From positions 1 to 39,587 of the IMG/VR virus record IMGVR_UViG_3300043774_000177: 39,587 nucleotides of DNA; one strand, 5' to 3'. The notes under the pieces were generated by a model. It had not been told where the DNA came from. It did no database searches and saw only the letters and a list, made by a program, of their open reading frames with translations. Shown here one piece after another: positions 11,822-21,013 of the stretch. Position 1 is the stretch's first letter; every line of letters starts with the position of its first letter. The position numbers were made by a program, and so were the translations under genes. This DNA is from a virus.

Positions 11822-13321
11822 ATGTCTGTCTCCAACACCAACACCGAATATGACGCTAACCGCTTTAAGTGGAAGCGTTGCCGCGATGTCATCGCTGGTC
11901 GTGACGCTCTAATCCAGAACTATGTCAGCAATACGCGCTACACTGGAAGCCTTTACAACCCATCGTTTGACACGAACAACTATCTGCCACGGCTGACAGG
12001 CCAGACGGATGTTGAATACATCACTTATCAAGAACGGGCTGGCTTCTTCAACGCAAGCGCACGGACGCTGGATGCCTTCACGGGCATGATATTTGCCAAA
12101 GACCCAATTTATAAGCTGCCCACCGCCATTGAGCCTTATGCTGAAGACATCACACTTGCTGGCGACAATCTGCGCGAATTTAGCGAACAGGTTGTAGAGC
12201 AACAGATTGCTGTTGGTCGCGTCGGCATCATGGTCGATTACCCTGCCAATGCGCCCACCAACATCACGATTGCCGCTGCCGAAGCGTTAAACATTCGCCC
12301 ATTCTTGCGCTACTACACAGCGGAAAGCATCATCAACTGGCGCGTCAGCTACATCAATGGCGCACAGGTTTTGACGCTTGTGGTGCTGAAAGAAACTGTC
12401 GATGTGCAGGAAAACGAATTTACCACCAAACAGGTTACGCAATATCGCGTCCTTGACCTGACGGAGCAAGGTTATCGCGTTCGCGTAATGACCGACGATA
12501 ACGAACTGATTAGCGAAATGTTCCCGATACAGAATGGCGGCACATTGCGTTACATCCCGTTCGTCATACTTGGAGCAAGCAGCGCGACTGCCACAGTGCA
12601 GAAACCGCCATTGCTTGACTTGGTAGACACGAACCTTGGTCACTATCGCAACAGCGCCGATTATGAGCATGGCTTACACTTCACTGGATTGCCAACGCCA
12701 TATGTTGCGGGTGTGCAGCTTCCAGAAGGCGCAACCCTTGCTGTCGGCTCAATGAGCGCATGGATATTCCCTGACCCAGCCGCAAACGCTGGCTATCTTG
12801 AATTTAAGGGCGATGGCCTGAAGACACTGCGCGAAGCACTGAAGGACAAAGAACAGCGCATGGCTGTCTTGGGCGCACGGATGCTTGCTGACGATAAGCG
12901 CACCGCTGAAGCCTTTGGCACTGTCGAACTGAAGACCGCTGGCGAACGGTCAGTGCTTGCGTCAATCAGCCGTTCTGCATCGGACGCTATCACCCGCGCA
13001 CTGAACTGGATGGCCGAATGGGTCGGCGCACCACAGGACGTAGAATTTAGCCTGAACACCGACTTTGGCGCTGCGCGTATGGCTCCACAGATGGTCACAG
13101 CATTGCTTGGCGCATACCAAGGCGATGCAATGCCGCTTTCCGTTCTATTTGAGAATTTCCAGCGCGGTGAACTTGTTTCGCCTGACATGGAATTTGAAGA
13201 ATACGAAGCGCAATTAGCCGACGCTGGCCCAAGCTTTGATGAAGAAGTGCCTGACGTTTCTGATGAGGTCGCGCCTGACAATAGCTTGCTTGACAACATC
13301 CGCAGCCGTTTGGGGCTTTAA
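11822..13321 (+). CDS. Portal protein (DUF4055 type)
   Basis: The 499-aa protein matches DUF4055 portals. Characteristic parts are KWKRCRDVIAGRDALI, the NYLPRLTGQTDVEYITYQERAGFFNASARTLDAF region (residues about 45-80), SAWIFPDPAANAGYLEFKGDGL and the long helix of KDKEQRMAVLGARML. The portal forms the dodecameric ring at the capsid vertex for DNA entry and tail joining. It directly follows terL with no gap. Usually the MuF-type head protein comes next, but here that gene is displaced by about 6 kb of fibre genes. Confidence 0.93.
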   Translation: MSVSNTNTEYDANRFKWKRCRDVIAGRDALIQNYVSNTRYTGSLYNPSFDTNNYLPRLTGQTDVEYITYQERAGFFNASARTLDAFTGMIFAKDPIYKLPTAIEPYAEDITLAGDNLREFSEQVVEQQIAVGRVGIMVDYPANAPTNITIAAAEALNIRPFLRYYTAESIINWRVSYINGAQVLTLVVLKETVDVQENEFTTKQVTQYRVLDLTEQGYRVRVMTDDNELISEMFPIQNGGTLRYIPFVILGASSATATVQKPPLLDLVDTNLGHYRNSADYEHGLHFTGLPTPYVAGVQLPEGATLAVGSMSAWIFPDPAANAGYLEFKGDGLKTLREALKDKEQRMAVLGARMLADDKRTAEAFGTVELKTAGERSVLASISRSASDAITRALNWMAEWVGAPQDVEFSLNTDFGAARMAPQMVTALLGAYQGDAMPLSVLFENFQRGELVSPDMEFEEYEAQLADAGPSFDEEVPDVSDEVAPDNSLLDNIRSRLGL

Positions 13322-13323
13322 GA

Positions 13324-14031
13324 ATGGCTATCAGCGAGGAAATAATTGCCTCGCTAGTAGAGGCCGTTGCTGCGTTAAATCAGCGCACCAACGATGCACT
13401 GTCACGCACTTTGATAGCGGGGCCGCAAGGTGAAGCTGGCCCACAAGGTGAACGGGGCGAAGACGCTCCTGCTGTTACGGACGAACAAATCAAAGCTGCT
13501 GCTGTCAGTTGGTTGCAGGACAACATATCGCAGCCTTCGGACGGGGTTGACGGACAAGACGGGCAGCAAGGCCCAGAAGGTCGCCCACCGACGGATGAGG
13601 AGATACAACTTGCAGTCAATGTCTGGTTTGAAATTAACCGCGCTTCATTGGTTGGCCCTGCTGGAAGCGATGGCCGCGATGGTGCTGATGGTCGGAATGG
13701 CCGCGATGGTAGCGATGGTCGTGACGGTGCTGCTGGTGCTGATGGTTCCGACGGCACTGGTGTGGCACTGGTGGAGCAGCGCGACGATACGTCTTTCTGG
13801 ATAACACTTACTGATGGTCGGGAATTTCAGATTGAACTGCCCAAGCCCAAGGTAAGTGGCTTTTATGGCGGCGGTGGTGGCGGTGGCGGAAGCGGCGGCG
13901 CGACTTATTTAAGCGAATTGCAAGATGTTGCTGTTGCTGGTATTCTCAACGAAGACATTTTGCAGTATGACCAAGACGCGCTACTATGGCGCAACAAGCC
14001 TGTCATTATTGATGGCGGGACATTCAACTAA
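13324..14031 (+). CDS. Collagen-like Gly-X-Y repeat virion protein
   Basis: The 235-aa protein has a helical N-terminus (EEIIASLVEAVAALNQRTND) followed by three collagen-like tracts: GPQGEAGPQGERG, GVDGQDGQQGPEG and the longer GSDGRDGADGRNGRDGSDG region. Next come a beta segment (DTSFWITLTDGREFQIELP), a glycine run and a C-terminal module LSELQDVAVAG...LQYDQDALLWRNKPV. That last module recurs in phage fibre and baseplate proteins. Collagen-like tracts form trimeric spacers in phage fibres. It begins 2 bases after the portal stop and is followed by two further fibre genes. Confidence 0.85.
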   Translation: MAISEEIIASLVEAVAALNQRTNDALSRTLIAGPQGEAGPQGERGEDAPAVTDEQIKAAAVSWLQDNISQPSDGVDGQDGQQGPEGRPPTDEEIQLAVNVWFEINRASLVGPAGSDGRDGADGRNGRDGSDGRDGAAGADGSDGTGVALVEQRDDTSFWITLTDGREFQIELPKPKVSGFYGGGGGGGGSGGATYLSELQDVAVAGILNEDILQYDQDALLWRNKPVIIDGGTFN

Positions 14032-14040
14032 GGACGGGCA

Positions 14041-14493
14041 ATGGCACGGATACAAATCAAGCGCGGGTTAAAGGCTAATTTACCAACAACAGGTATGCTG
14101 GCTGGTGAACAGCATTACACCACTGACCGTTCGACCATGCACATTGCCATTGATGCAACGACATCGCAGCCTGTCGTGCCAGCCGTTGATGACCTTGGTT
14201 CTATTGGCGCGGTTGATGGCGCAGCCGACCTTCTGCTTATTCATGACGCAAGCGCAACAGGCGTTAAGGCGAAGAAAATAACGATTGCCGACTTTAAGAC
14301 GGCACTGAACATCCCCAATGGCGATACCGACGAAAAGGTTGCTGTGGTTGCTGGCGGCACTGCTGGCTACATCTGGGGAACCGACGGCACGAATGGCGTC
14401 ATCCGCCTTAATTCGTCGATGGAATGGACAAAAGACGCTGGAAATGGCTTTGTAACTTTGGCTGTGGGGACTGTAGACCTCGGCACGTTCTAA
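14041..14493 (+). CDS. Short fibre protein with tropism-determinant-like N-terminus
   Basis: The 150-aa protein begins ARIQIKRGLKANLPTTGMLAGEQHYTTDRSTMHIAI. This is the short beta module seen at the start of many phage tail fibres and of the major tropism determinant family, which attaches fibres to the virion. The rest is beta-rich (AADLLLIHDASATGVKAKK, GYIWGTDGTNGVIRL). It has AAGGA 6 bases before the ATG. The next, giant fibre gene has a related N-terminus (LALGELAINTYDGKVY), so this may be a trimeric connector or a partner of that fibre. Confidence 0.8.
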   Translation: MARIQIKRGLKANLPTTGMLAGEQHYTTDRSTMHIAIDATTSQPVVPAVDDLGSIGAVDGAADLLLIHDASATGVKAKKITIADFKTALNIPNGDTDEKVAVVAGGTAGYIWGTDGTNGVIRLNSSMEWTKDAGNGFVTLAVGTVDLGTF

Positions 14494-14532
14494 AAACATT
14501 ATCCCAGCTATATAGCAGAAAAGGGAAGCCAC

Positions 14533-17500
14533 ATGGCATTATTGAAGTTCAAGCGCAGTGCTGTTCCTGCGAAAGTTCCTGCGCTTAACGACCTCGCATT
14601 GGGCGAACTGGCTATCAACACTTATGATGGCAAAGTTTACACCAAGAAGGATGACGGCACACCCGCTATCGTCGAAATTGGCGGCAATTCTAACGGCATC
14701 ACCACAATCACATCGACTGATGGTTCGGTTACTGTAACTGGCAGCGGCGCAACCCGCGACCTGTCCGTTGCCGTTGCTGGTTCGACCACAAACGTCCTTG
14801 CCGTCGTTCGCAACAACACTGGCGCGACATTGGCAAAAGGCACTGTCGTTTACATCAATGGTTCAGTTGGTCAGAACAGCACGGTTGCCAAAGCCATTGC
14901 AAACAGTGACGCAACGTCTGCCCAAACGCTTGGCTTGATGACAGCCAACCTTGCTAACAACGCCACAGGTTATGTCACTATCATTGGCCTTTTGACCAAT
15001 ATGGACACATCTGCATTTACGGATGGTCAACAGCTTTATCTAAGCCCGACAACCGCTGGCACATTCACTGCCACAAAGCCTTATGCGCCACAGCATTTGG
15101 TATACGTTGCCGTCGTTGAACACGCTCACCCAACGCAGGGCAAGTTGTTCGTCAAAGTGCAAAACGGTTACGAAATGGATGAATTGCACGATGTGTCGGC
15201 GCAAAATCCAGCGAACAACGATGGCCTGTTTTACAACACAACGTCTGGCCTATGGGAAAATAAGTCGATTGCCACTGCGCTTGGCTACACGCCTGTAAAT
15301 CGCGCTGGCGACACCATGACGGGGCAATTGTCTATTACTGGCGCTGGCAACGTCAACGGCGGCAATTTGCAACTTGGAGACAAGAATATAAACACTGCAA
15401 AATGGTCTGTCCTTACTGGGGCGCATTATGCGGGGTCATCGGAACCAAAGGGCGTAATGCTTATTGGTTCTTATTCAGCTTCTGGGAACAATAGCGTTAG
15501 CATTGGCGGCAGCGTCTATGAGGCCAACCCTGCCACTTATATTGGATTTTTTACATCACCAACAGCCACGCATCCTACTGGTGGCCTTAACCGATTAAAT
15601 ATCAATGGAAGTGGTATCGTGACTGCTGAAGTCGATATACGCGCACCTATCTTCCGCGATAACGAAAATCCTCAATATTACGCTGATTTTGCTGGCACAA
15701 CAAACATTAACCGTTTTATTATCGCCCCTCGCAACGACAATTATTTTGTCGGTTCGATGAACACGGTGAATGCTTTAACTAACTTTCAATCGTTGACAGA
15801 CACATTCGGTCAAATGACGGTAATGCAAGTTAGCGACATTACTGGTTTTACAAATGCTCCAACAGGTCTGTATCCTTACGGCGGGGTAATGAGTTGGCGA
15901 ACAGAAAACCATTCTTATCAAATGTATGCTTCGCACACTGGCGACCTTGCATATAAAACACAATGGAATAACGACAACTATTCTGGCTGGTTGACGCCTG
16001 TAGTTTATGGACGAAATGGCAATTCAGCCAGCGGTAAAACAATTTACGGCAGCATTTTTTACGATAGCGCCAGCACTGGCTATAATGTCGGCCCTTCAAC
16101 TGCGTCAACGCTTGCGAACGTCGTTCTTGCAAGCACCATAGATAGTGCTTTGTATTACGATAGTGCGTTGGAAATACGGGAACGCTCTTTCGCTGGCGCT
16201 CTTACTACCTCTTTCAATAATGCACCACGCATGACGTTTCACTGGGGTGGTCGCGTTGCAATGCAATTAGCACTTGGCAGCGATAACACATTAAATGTGA
16301 TGAACGGCGACTGCTCTGGGTTTACCCCTTTTAGGGCTGGTGACATATCAGGCAATGTATTCACTGATAGAAACAATACCGCATATTTTTTCAACGGCGA
16401 TGAAGGTTCACGCCAAGGCAAATTTCTTACAATAAGTGGGAACACCAGTGGCATTGACGGCAACGAACTTGTTGTTGGCAATACTGCTGTAACTTATTCA
16501 ATGCGGGACACTAACCTACGCCCAATTATTCAGGCGCATGGTGCATACCCCGTTCTCTCGCTAAACCACACAATCACAGCAAACACGCTTCATGGGCCAA
16601 CGGTGCAATTCACCGCCAACGGCACAGGCAAGCAATTTGTCATTGGTATGAGCGGCAACGGAAGCCAGTTGGATATTGGGAACTCTGCGGCAACCGATAT
16701 GAACCCCCATAACGGCATTGGTGGTTACAACGGCATAACAGGCTGGCGAATGGACGGTGCGGGGAACGTCTATAACCTCATATCGTCGCGTTCACCTATA
16801 TTTCGTGATAACGACAACACTGCATTTTTTGTAGACCCTGACAGCACTTCGGTTCTTAGCACCGTTCGCGCTGCTGGCATTCAACATTCGTCTGGCAATG
16901 CTGCCATTGTTTTAAATAGCCCCACATGGACGCAGTTTTGCGACCCCAATGGGTCAACAAAGTTGTGGCTTGGTGGTAGCGACCCAAACAACTATTACAA
17001 TGCCAATATTCATTATTTTAGGAATAACGGTTCTGGCACAACGATGACGATTGATGCCACTGGGCTTGCAATAGCCACGGCTTCATATCGTGCGCCCATC
17101 TTTTACGACAGCCAAGATAGTGGCTACTATACAGACCCCAACAGCGTATCCGTTATCAACAAACTGACGGCAAGTGGCCGTTCGATGGTTGGTTCCGCTC
17201 AAATTTCAATGGCTGGTCTGGATGTAAACACATACTATCCAGTAACCATACCTGTCCCTGTTTCAAGGCAAGGGACGCTTCGCATTGAAAATGCGCTTAA
17301 TTCAAACGCGCCGTCTTGGTCTACCCATCCAAGCGGGTTTTCTTGCTATTTTGAATGGACAACCAACGGTCTTGGCTGGGGAACCATCCCTATATCACGG
17401 CGCGTAACTGATTGGCGTGAAAGCTTTACCAGCGTTCAAATTGTTGGTGGCATCGAACAAATGACATTTAGCAGCCAAGAAGTCATTTGGCTTCGTGGCG

Positions 17501-18690
17501 GCGGCAATTACTTTTTGTCTGCCGACTTTGATGTAACACCAACCATCCGCACGACTTCGTATGAAGCGTATGGGCAAACTGTTGCCCCACGGTCATCAAT
17601 ATATAACAATCCCCGTGACACCGCTCAAGGCAGGGTCGCGTTTGGTTCCTTGCAGACCAACGAACAGTCTTTGTTTAGGGGCAACATTGATATTTCAACT
17701 GGTTCCCCTCAAATAGTATTTACATCAACGACTAGTGGTCGCGCCGCCTCATTTGGCATGACTGATGCATACAATATGTATCTGAACGCCGCATCAGGTG
17801 GGGTGCTTTTTTTAAGCGAATTTCGCGCACCTATGTTCCGTGATACCGACAACAGCGCGTATTACCTTGACCCCGCAACAGGCTTTAACTTTTTATCAAC
17901 TGGTGTAACCTACGCTGGCACTGGCTCTGGCTTGTTTGTTACTAATGCTGAAGGCACGGGTTCAGTGGTTCGCCTTGGCGCGGCATGGAACCGTGGGGGT
18001 AGTTATTCAAACGGCTCGTATACACTGGGTTCCGAAAGCTCAATTCATTTTTGGATTAGTGCGGGTGAAAAGGGATACATCGACAGTTCATCTAATCTTT
18101 GGATGAATGGTTCAGTTCGCGCACCTATTTTTTACGACAGCGCGGACAGCACATATTACATAAACCTAAATGGTTATTCTCAAGTAAACGGAAATGGCAG
18201 CGTCAATGGCTCTGCTGGCGTTGGAATGAGCATATATTCCGCTGATAACAATGGGGCGATTATGTCGTTTCATCGCGGCGGTTATTACGCAGTTAATATG
18301 GGCCTTGATAACGACAACGTAATTCGCATTGGTGGCTGGTCTGCTGCGGCTAACCGCTTGCAAATGGATATGAGCGGCAACCTTACGATGGCTGGAAATG
18401 TCACCGCTTATTCTGATGCTCGCTTGAAAGAAGATGTTGCCACCGTATCTAACGCGCTTGACCTTGTCGGCAAAATGCGCGGCGTCACATACACGCGCAA
18501 AGATACGGGTGAGGCTGGCGTTGGCGTTATAGCGCAAGAAATGCTGGAAGTGATGCCAGAGGTGGTTCAGCAAGGCATTGGTAACGATGACACGCTTTCC
18601 GTTGCATACGGCAATCTTGTCGGCGTGTTAATTGAGGCTATAAAAGAACTTTCACTTAAAGTAAAAACGCTTGAAGAAAAGGATAACTGA
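14533..18690 (+). CDS. Large tail fibre with S74 intramolecular chaperone domain
   Basis: The 1,385-aa protein starts with a fibre-attachment module (ALNDLALGELAINTYDGKVYTKKDDG). Its shaft has at least seven copies of a motif of the form R-A-P-I-F-Y-D-S-x-D-x-x-Y-Y-x-D-P (for example RSPIFRDNDNTAFFVDP and RAPIFYDSQDSGYYTDP). The C-terminal ~92 residues are a Peptidase_S74 chaperone: YSDARLKEDV contains the Ser1294/Lys1299 dyad, followed by YTRKDTGEAGVGVIAQE. This domain trimerises the fibre, then cuts itself off before Ser1294. The protein is the likely main receptor-binding fibre. Its place between portal and head proteins is unusual. Confidence 0.93.
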   Translation: MALLKFKRSAVPAKVPALNDLALGELAINTYDGKVYTKKDDGTPAIVEIGGNSNGITTITSTDGSVTVTGSGATRDLSVAVAGSTTNVLAVVRNNTGATLAKGTVVYINGSVGQNSTVAKAIANSDATSAQTLGLMTANLANNATGYVTIIGLLTNMDTSAFTDGQQLYLSPTTAGTFTATKPYAPQHLVYVAVVEHAHPTQGKLFVKVQNGYEMDELHDVSAQNPANNDGLFYNTTSGLWENKSIATALGYTPVNRAGDTMTGQLSITGAGNVNGGNLQLGDKNINTAKWSVLTGAHYAGSSEPKGVMLIGSYSASGNNSVSIGGSVYEANPATYIGFFTSPTATHPTGGLNRLNINGSGIVTAEVDIRAPIFRDNENPQYYADFAGTTNINRFIIAPRNDNYFVGSMNTVNALTNFQSLTDTFGQMTVMQVSDITGFTNAPTGLYPYGGVMSWRTENHSYQMYASHTGDLAYKTQWNNDNYSGWLTPVVYGRNGNSASGKTIYGSIFYDSASTGYNVGPSTASTLANVVLASTIDSALYYDSALEIRERSFAGALTTSFNNAPRMTFHWGGRVAMQLALGSDNTLNVMNGDCSGFTPFRAGDISGNVFTDRNNTAYFFNGDEGSRQGKFLTISGNTSGIDGNELVVGNTAVTYSMRDTNLRPIIQAHGAYPVLSLNHTITANTLHGPTVQFTANGTGKQFVIGMSGNGSQLDIGNSAATDMNPHNGIGGYNGITGWRMDGAGNVYNLISSRSPIFRDNDNTAFFVDPDSTSVLSTVRAAGIQHSSGNAAIVLNSPTWTQFCDPNGSTKLWLGGSDPNNYYNANIHYFRNNGSGTTMTIDATGLAIATASYRAPIFYDSQDSGYYTDPNSVSVINKLTASGRSMVGSAQISMAGLDVNTYYPVTIPVPVSRQGTLRIENALNSNAPSWSTHPSGFSCYFEWTTNGLGWGTIPISRRVTDWRESFTSVQIVGGIEQMTFSSQEVIWLRGGGNYFLSADFDVTPTIRTTSYEAYGQTVAPRSSIYNNPRDTAQGRVAFGSLQTNEQSLFRGNIDISTGSPQIVFTSTTSGRAASFGMTDAYNMYLNAASGGVLFLSEFRAPMFRDTDNSAYYLDPATGFNFLSTGVTYAGTGSGLFVTNAEGTGSVVRLGAAWNRGGSYSNGSYTLGSESSIHFWISAGEKGYIDSSSNLWMNGSVRAPIFYDSADSTYYINLNGYSQVNGNGSVNGSAGVGMSIYSADNNGAIMSFHRGGYYAVNMGLDNDNVIRIGGWSAAANRLQMDMSGNLTMAGNVTAYSDARLKEDVATVSNALDLVGKMRGVTYTRKDTGEAGVGVIAQEMLEVMPEVVQQGIGNDDTLSVAYGNLVGVLIEAIKELSLKVKTLEEKDN

Positions 18691-18692
18691 AT

Positions 18693-19088
18693 ATGACACT
18701 GACATACACATGGGCAATCACATCCCTAAAGAAAACCACTGACGGCAATATCAGCAATGTCGTGGTTCAAACATATTGGACTTGCACAGGCACGGACGCA
18801 GACGGCGACAGTGGCACGTTTAACGGCGCGACACCATTTCCATTGAGCGATGTAGACCCTGACAATTTCATTCCTTATGAGCAACTGACTGAAGCCGACG
18901 TTCTTTCATGGATACAAGCCGTGGTTGTTGGTTCGTATAAGGAACACATTGACGCGCAAATCATGAAGCAGATTGCGCTTATTAAAGACCCCGTTGTTGA
19001 AGTGCCAAGCAATGAACTGCCTTGGTCGCCACCAGTTGAAGAAGGTGATGCACCCGCAGCACCAGTTGAAGAAGGAGCAAGTGAATGA
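18693..19088 (+). CDS. Fibre-associated protein (DUF7936-like)
   Basis: The 131-aa protein reads TYTWAITSLKKTTDGNISNVVVQTYWTCTGTDADGDSGTFNGATPF, then YEQLTEADVLSWIQAVVVGSYKEHIDAQIMKQI and an acidic proline tail with a repeated APVEEG. I recognise this pattern from small proteins next to tail-fibre genes in T7-like and marine phages, where they may act as assembly partners; the biochemical function is not known. AAGGA lies 10 bases before the ATG. It overlaps the next small gene by 4 bases. Confidence 0.78.
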   Translation: MTLTYTWAITSLKKTTDGNISNVVVQTYWTCTGTDADGDSGTFNGATPFPLSDVDPDNFIPYEQLTEADVLSWIQAVVVGSYKEHIDAQIMKQIALIKDPVVEVPSNELPWSPPVEEGDAPAAPVEEGASE

Positions 19089-19288
19089 ACCCCGAATTAG
19101 ACAAATATGACGAAGCGCAGCAACACGCGCAGCAAGCAATGCAACAGCCACAGTTGCAAGTCACAGTTTCTGTAAATGAGATTAACCTCATTTTTCAGGC
19201 GCTGGCTGAATTGCCACATCGCGTTTCTGACCCGCTTATTCGCAACCTAATGCAACAAGCACAGGCGCAAGTCGAAAAACCTAATTGA
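19085..19288 (+). CDS. Small fibre-locus protein, 67 aa
   Basis: The protein has a Gln-rich N-terminus (DEAQQHAQQAMQQPQLQ), then a beta-helical pattern VTVSVNEINLIFQALAELPHRVSDPLIRNLMQQAQ. Small proteins of this kind recur next to DUF7936-like genes in other phages, again with unknown function. It is coupled upstream by ATGA and downstream by TGATG. I infer a role in fibre assembly from location only. Confidence 0.72.
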   Translation: MNPELDKYDEAQQHAQQAMQQPQLQVTVSVNEINLIFQALAELPHRVSDPLIRNLMQQAQAQVEKPN

Positions 19289-20310
19289 TGAATGTATCGG
19301 ATAAACTCCTTGACCTGACCATCATCCGGCAACTGCTATTAGAGCGGGTTATTGCTGGGCAAAGTGCTGCGCTAAACAAGCAGCTTGATGAAATTGCCGC
19401 TGCACTGCAAAAGCAATTAAAGGGCAAGGAGCTTACCGAATATCAAGGCAAGCGGCTGGATAAGGCCATTGCTGAACTGAAGGCCATCGTAACGGTCAAA
19501 GAACCTGATTTAAGCGACCTTACAGCGGCAGAAGCATCATTCTTTAAGGATGCTATGGTAAACGTCGGTATCGACGCTGTGCTACCCCCTGTAAGCGTAT
19601 TGGAAAGTGTTTCACAAAGCAGCCTGATACAGGGCGCGACAATCGGCAATTGGTTTTCCCGTCTGAATGAAAGCGCACGTTTCGACGTTGAGCGCGTTGT
19701 TAAAAACGGCGTCCTGCTTGGGCAGACGAACGCACAGATTGCCAAAGAACTTATCGGCATTGGTGACAAGGGCGGTCAGCCGATTGCCAAGGCACGGCGC
19801 GATGCAATGGCGATTACACGCACAGCCGTTCAGACTGTAGCTAAAGACGCAAGGCTGGCATCACTGGAAGCCAACGCTAACATCATTAAGGCAGTGCAAT
19901 GGGTTTCGACCTTGGACAGCCGCACCAGTGAAATATGCGTGGCGCGTTCGGGCAAGACATGGAGTTACCCCGACTTTAAGCCCATCGGTCATAAAATCCC
20001 GTGGAATGGTGGCCCACCCGCGCACTGGAATTGCCGAAGCAGCTTTATCCCGATTACCAAATCATTTGAAGAACTGACGGGCGGCAAAATTAAGGACAGG
20101 GTTGAACCATCGACCCGCGCCAGCATGGATGGCGCTGTTGCTGCCGACCTAACATTTGACCAATTCCTAAAAAGCAAACCCCCCGAATTTGCAGACAAGA
20201 TGCTTGGCAAAGGCCGTGCAGAACTTTGGCGCAGCGGAAAGATTACGTTAAACCAACTGCTAGACCAGCGTGGAAACCCGCTGACTTTAGCACAGTTGAA
20301 GCGACTATAG
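19288..20310 (+). CDS. MuF/SPP1 gp7-like head morphogenesis protein
   Basis: The 340-aa protein has the MuF domain: WVSTLDSRTSEICVARSGKTW, then PWNGGPPAHWNCRSSFIPI (residues about 210-265). N-terminal to this is a long helical region with coiled-coil character (KQLDEIAAALQKQLKGKEL). The family comprises minor head proteins that sit near the portal and may be injected with the DNA. The ATG overlaps the previous stop by one base (TGATG). It normally follows the portal gene directly; here fibre genes intervene. Confidence 0.92.
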   Translation: MNVSDKLLDLTIIRQLLLERVIAGQSAALNKQLDEIAAALQKQLKGKELTEYQGKRLDKAIAELKAIVTVKEPDLSDLTAAEASFFKDAMVNVGIDAVLPPVSVLESVSQSSLIQGATIGNWFSRLNESARFDVERVVKNGVLLGQTNAQIAKELIGIGDKGGQPIAKARRDAMAITRTAVQTVAKDARLASLEANANIIKAVQWVSTLDSRTSEICVARSGKTWSYPDFKPIGHKIPWNGGPPAHWNCRSSFIPITKSFEELTGGKIKDRVEPSTRASMDGAVAADLTFDQFLKSKPPEFADKMLGKGRAELWRSGKITLNQLLDQRGNPLTLAQLKRL

Positions 20311-20407
20311 TAATGTAGTGTTTACCGTGATAAGAGAAAAGTTACGCCAAGGCTGTGCTGCGGCATAAACCGCCCCCGTGGGGCAACCAAGTCCAGAGGA
20401 CAAATCT

Positions 20408-21001
20408 ATGAGTGAAGAACGGATTGCAGAGTTAGAAGAAGCGATGGAGGCAATGAATGCCAAAAACGCTGAACTTTTAAGGGAAGTCAAAATTGCCAGA
20501 GCGAAAGCAAAGGGCGTTGAGATAGACCCAAACGATTTTATGGCGCTTCAGACTGAAAATGAAACGCTTAGGTCGCAACTCGAAAAGGTTGCAAAGGATA
20601 ATGCGAAGACGGTTGAACAGTTGCAAGCAAGCCTGAATGAAAAGGATGGTGCGCTTCAGTCTTATTTAATCGACAACGGGTTAAACGATGCAATGCTAAA
20701 GGCTGGTATCAAACCTGAATTTATGGCGGCAGCAAAGGCCATGCTGAAGTCACAAACCAAGTTGATGGCTGATAACGGTCAATATTCTGCACTTATGGGT
20801 GACAAACCGCTGATTGAAGCGATTGCTGAATGGGCTGCTGGCGATGAAGGTAAACACTTCGTTTCTGCACCCGCGAACTCTGGTGGTGGAGCCACTGGCG
20901 GGACGGGCAATGGTGTTCCTATCGCACCGAAGGGCAACCTTGGTGGCGATAAGACGCAGCGGACAAATGCAATTAAACAAATGTTCCCTGACCTACCATA
21001 A
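20408..21001 (+). CDS. Capsid scaffolding protein
   Basis: The 197-aa protein is charged and helical at its N-terminus (ERIAELEEAMEAMNAKNAELLREVKIARAKAK, then coiled coil around LRSQLEKVAKDNAKTVEQL). It ends in a glycine-rich linker and a basic tip, RTNAIKQMFPDLP, of the sort that contacts capsid subunits. Size, composition and position directly before the capsid gene match phage scaffold proteins. The start is the ATG with AGAGGA about 7 bases upstream; an earlier GTG lacks such a site. The 97-base gap before it holds only a GC hairpin near 20370. Confidence 0.85.
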   Translation: MSEERIAELEEAMEAMNAKNAELLREVKIARAKAKGVEIDPNDFMALQTENETLRSQLEKVAKDNAKTVEQLQASLNEKDGALQSYLIDNGLNDAMLKAGIKPEFMAAAKAMLKSQTKLMADNGQYSALMGDKPLIEAIAEWAAGDEGKHFVSAPANSGGGATGGTGNGVPIAPKGNLGGDKTQRTNAIKQMFPDLP

Positions 21002-21013
21002 GGATTTTGAATT

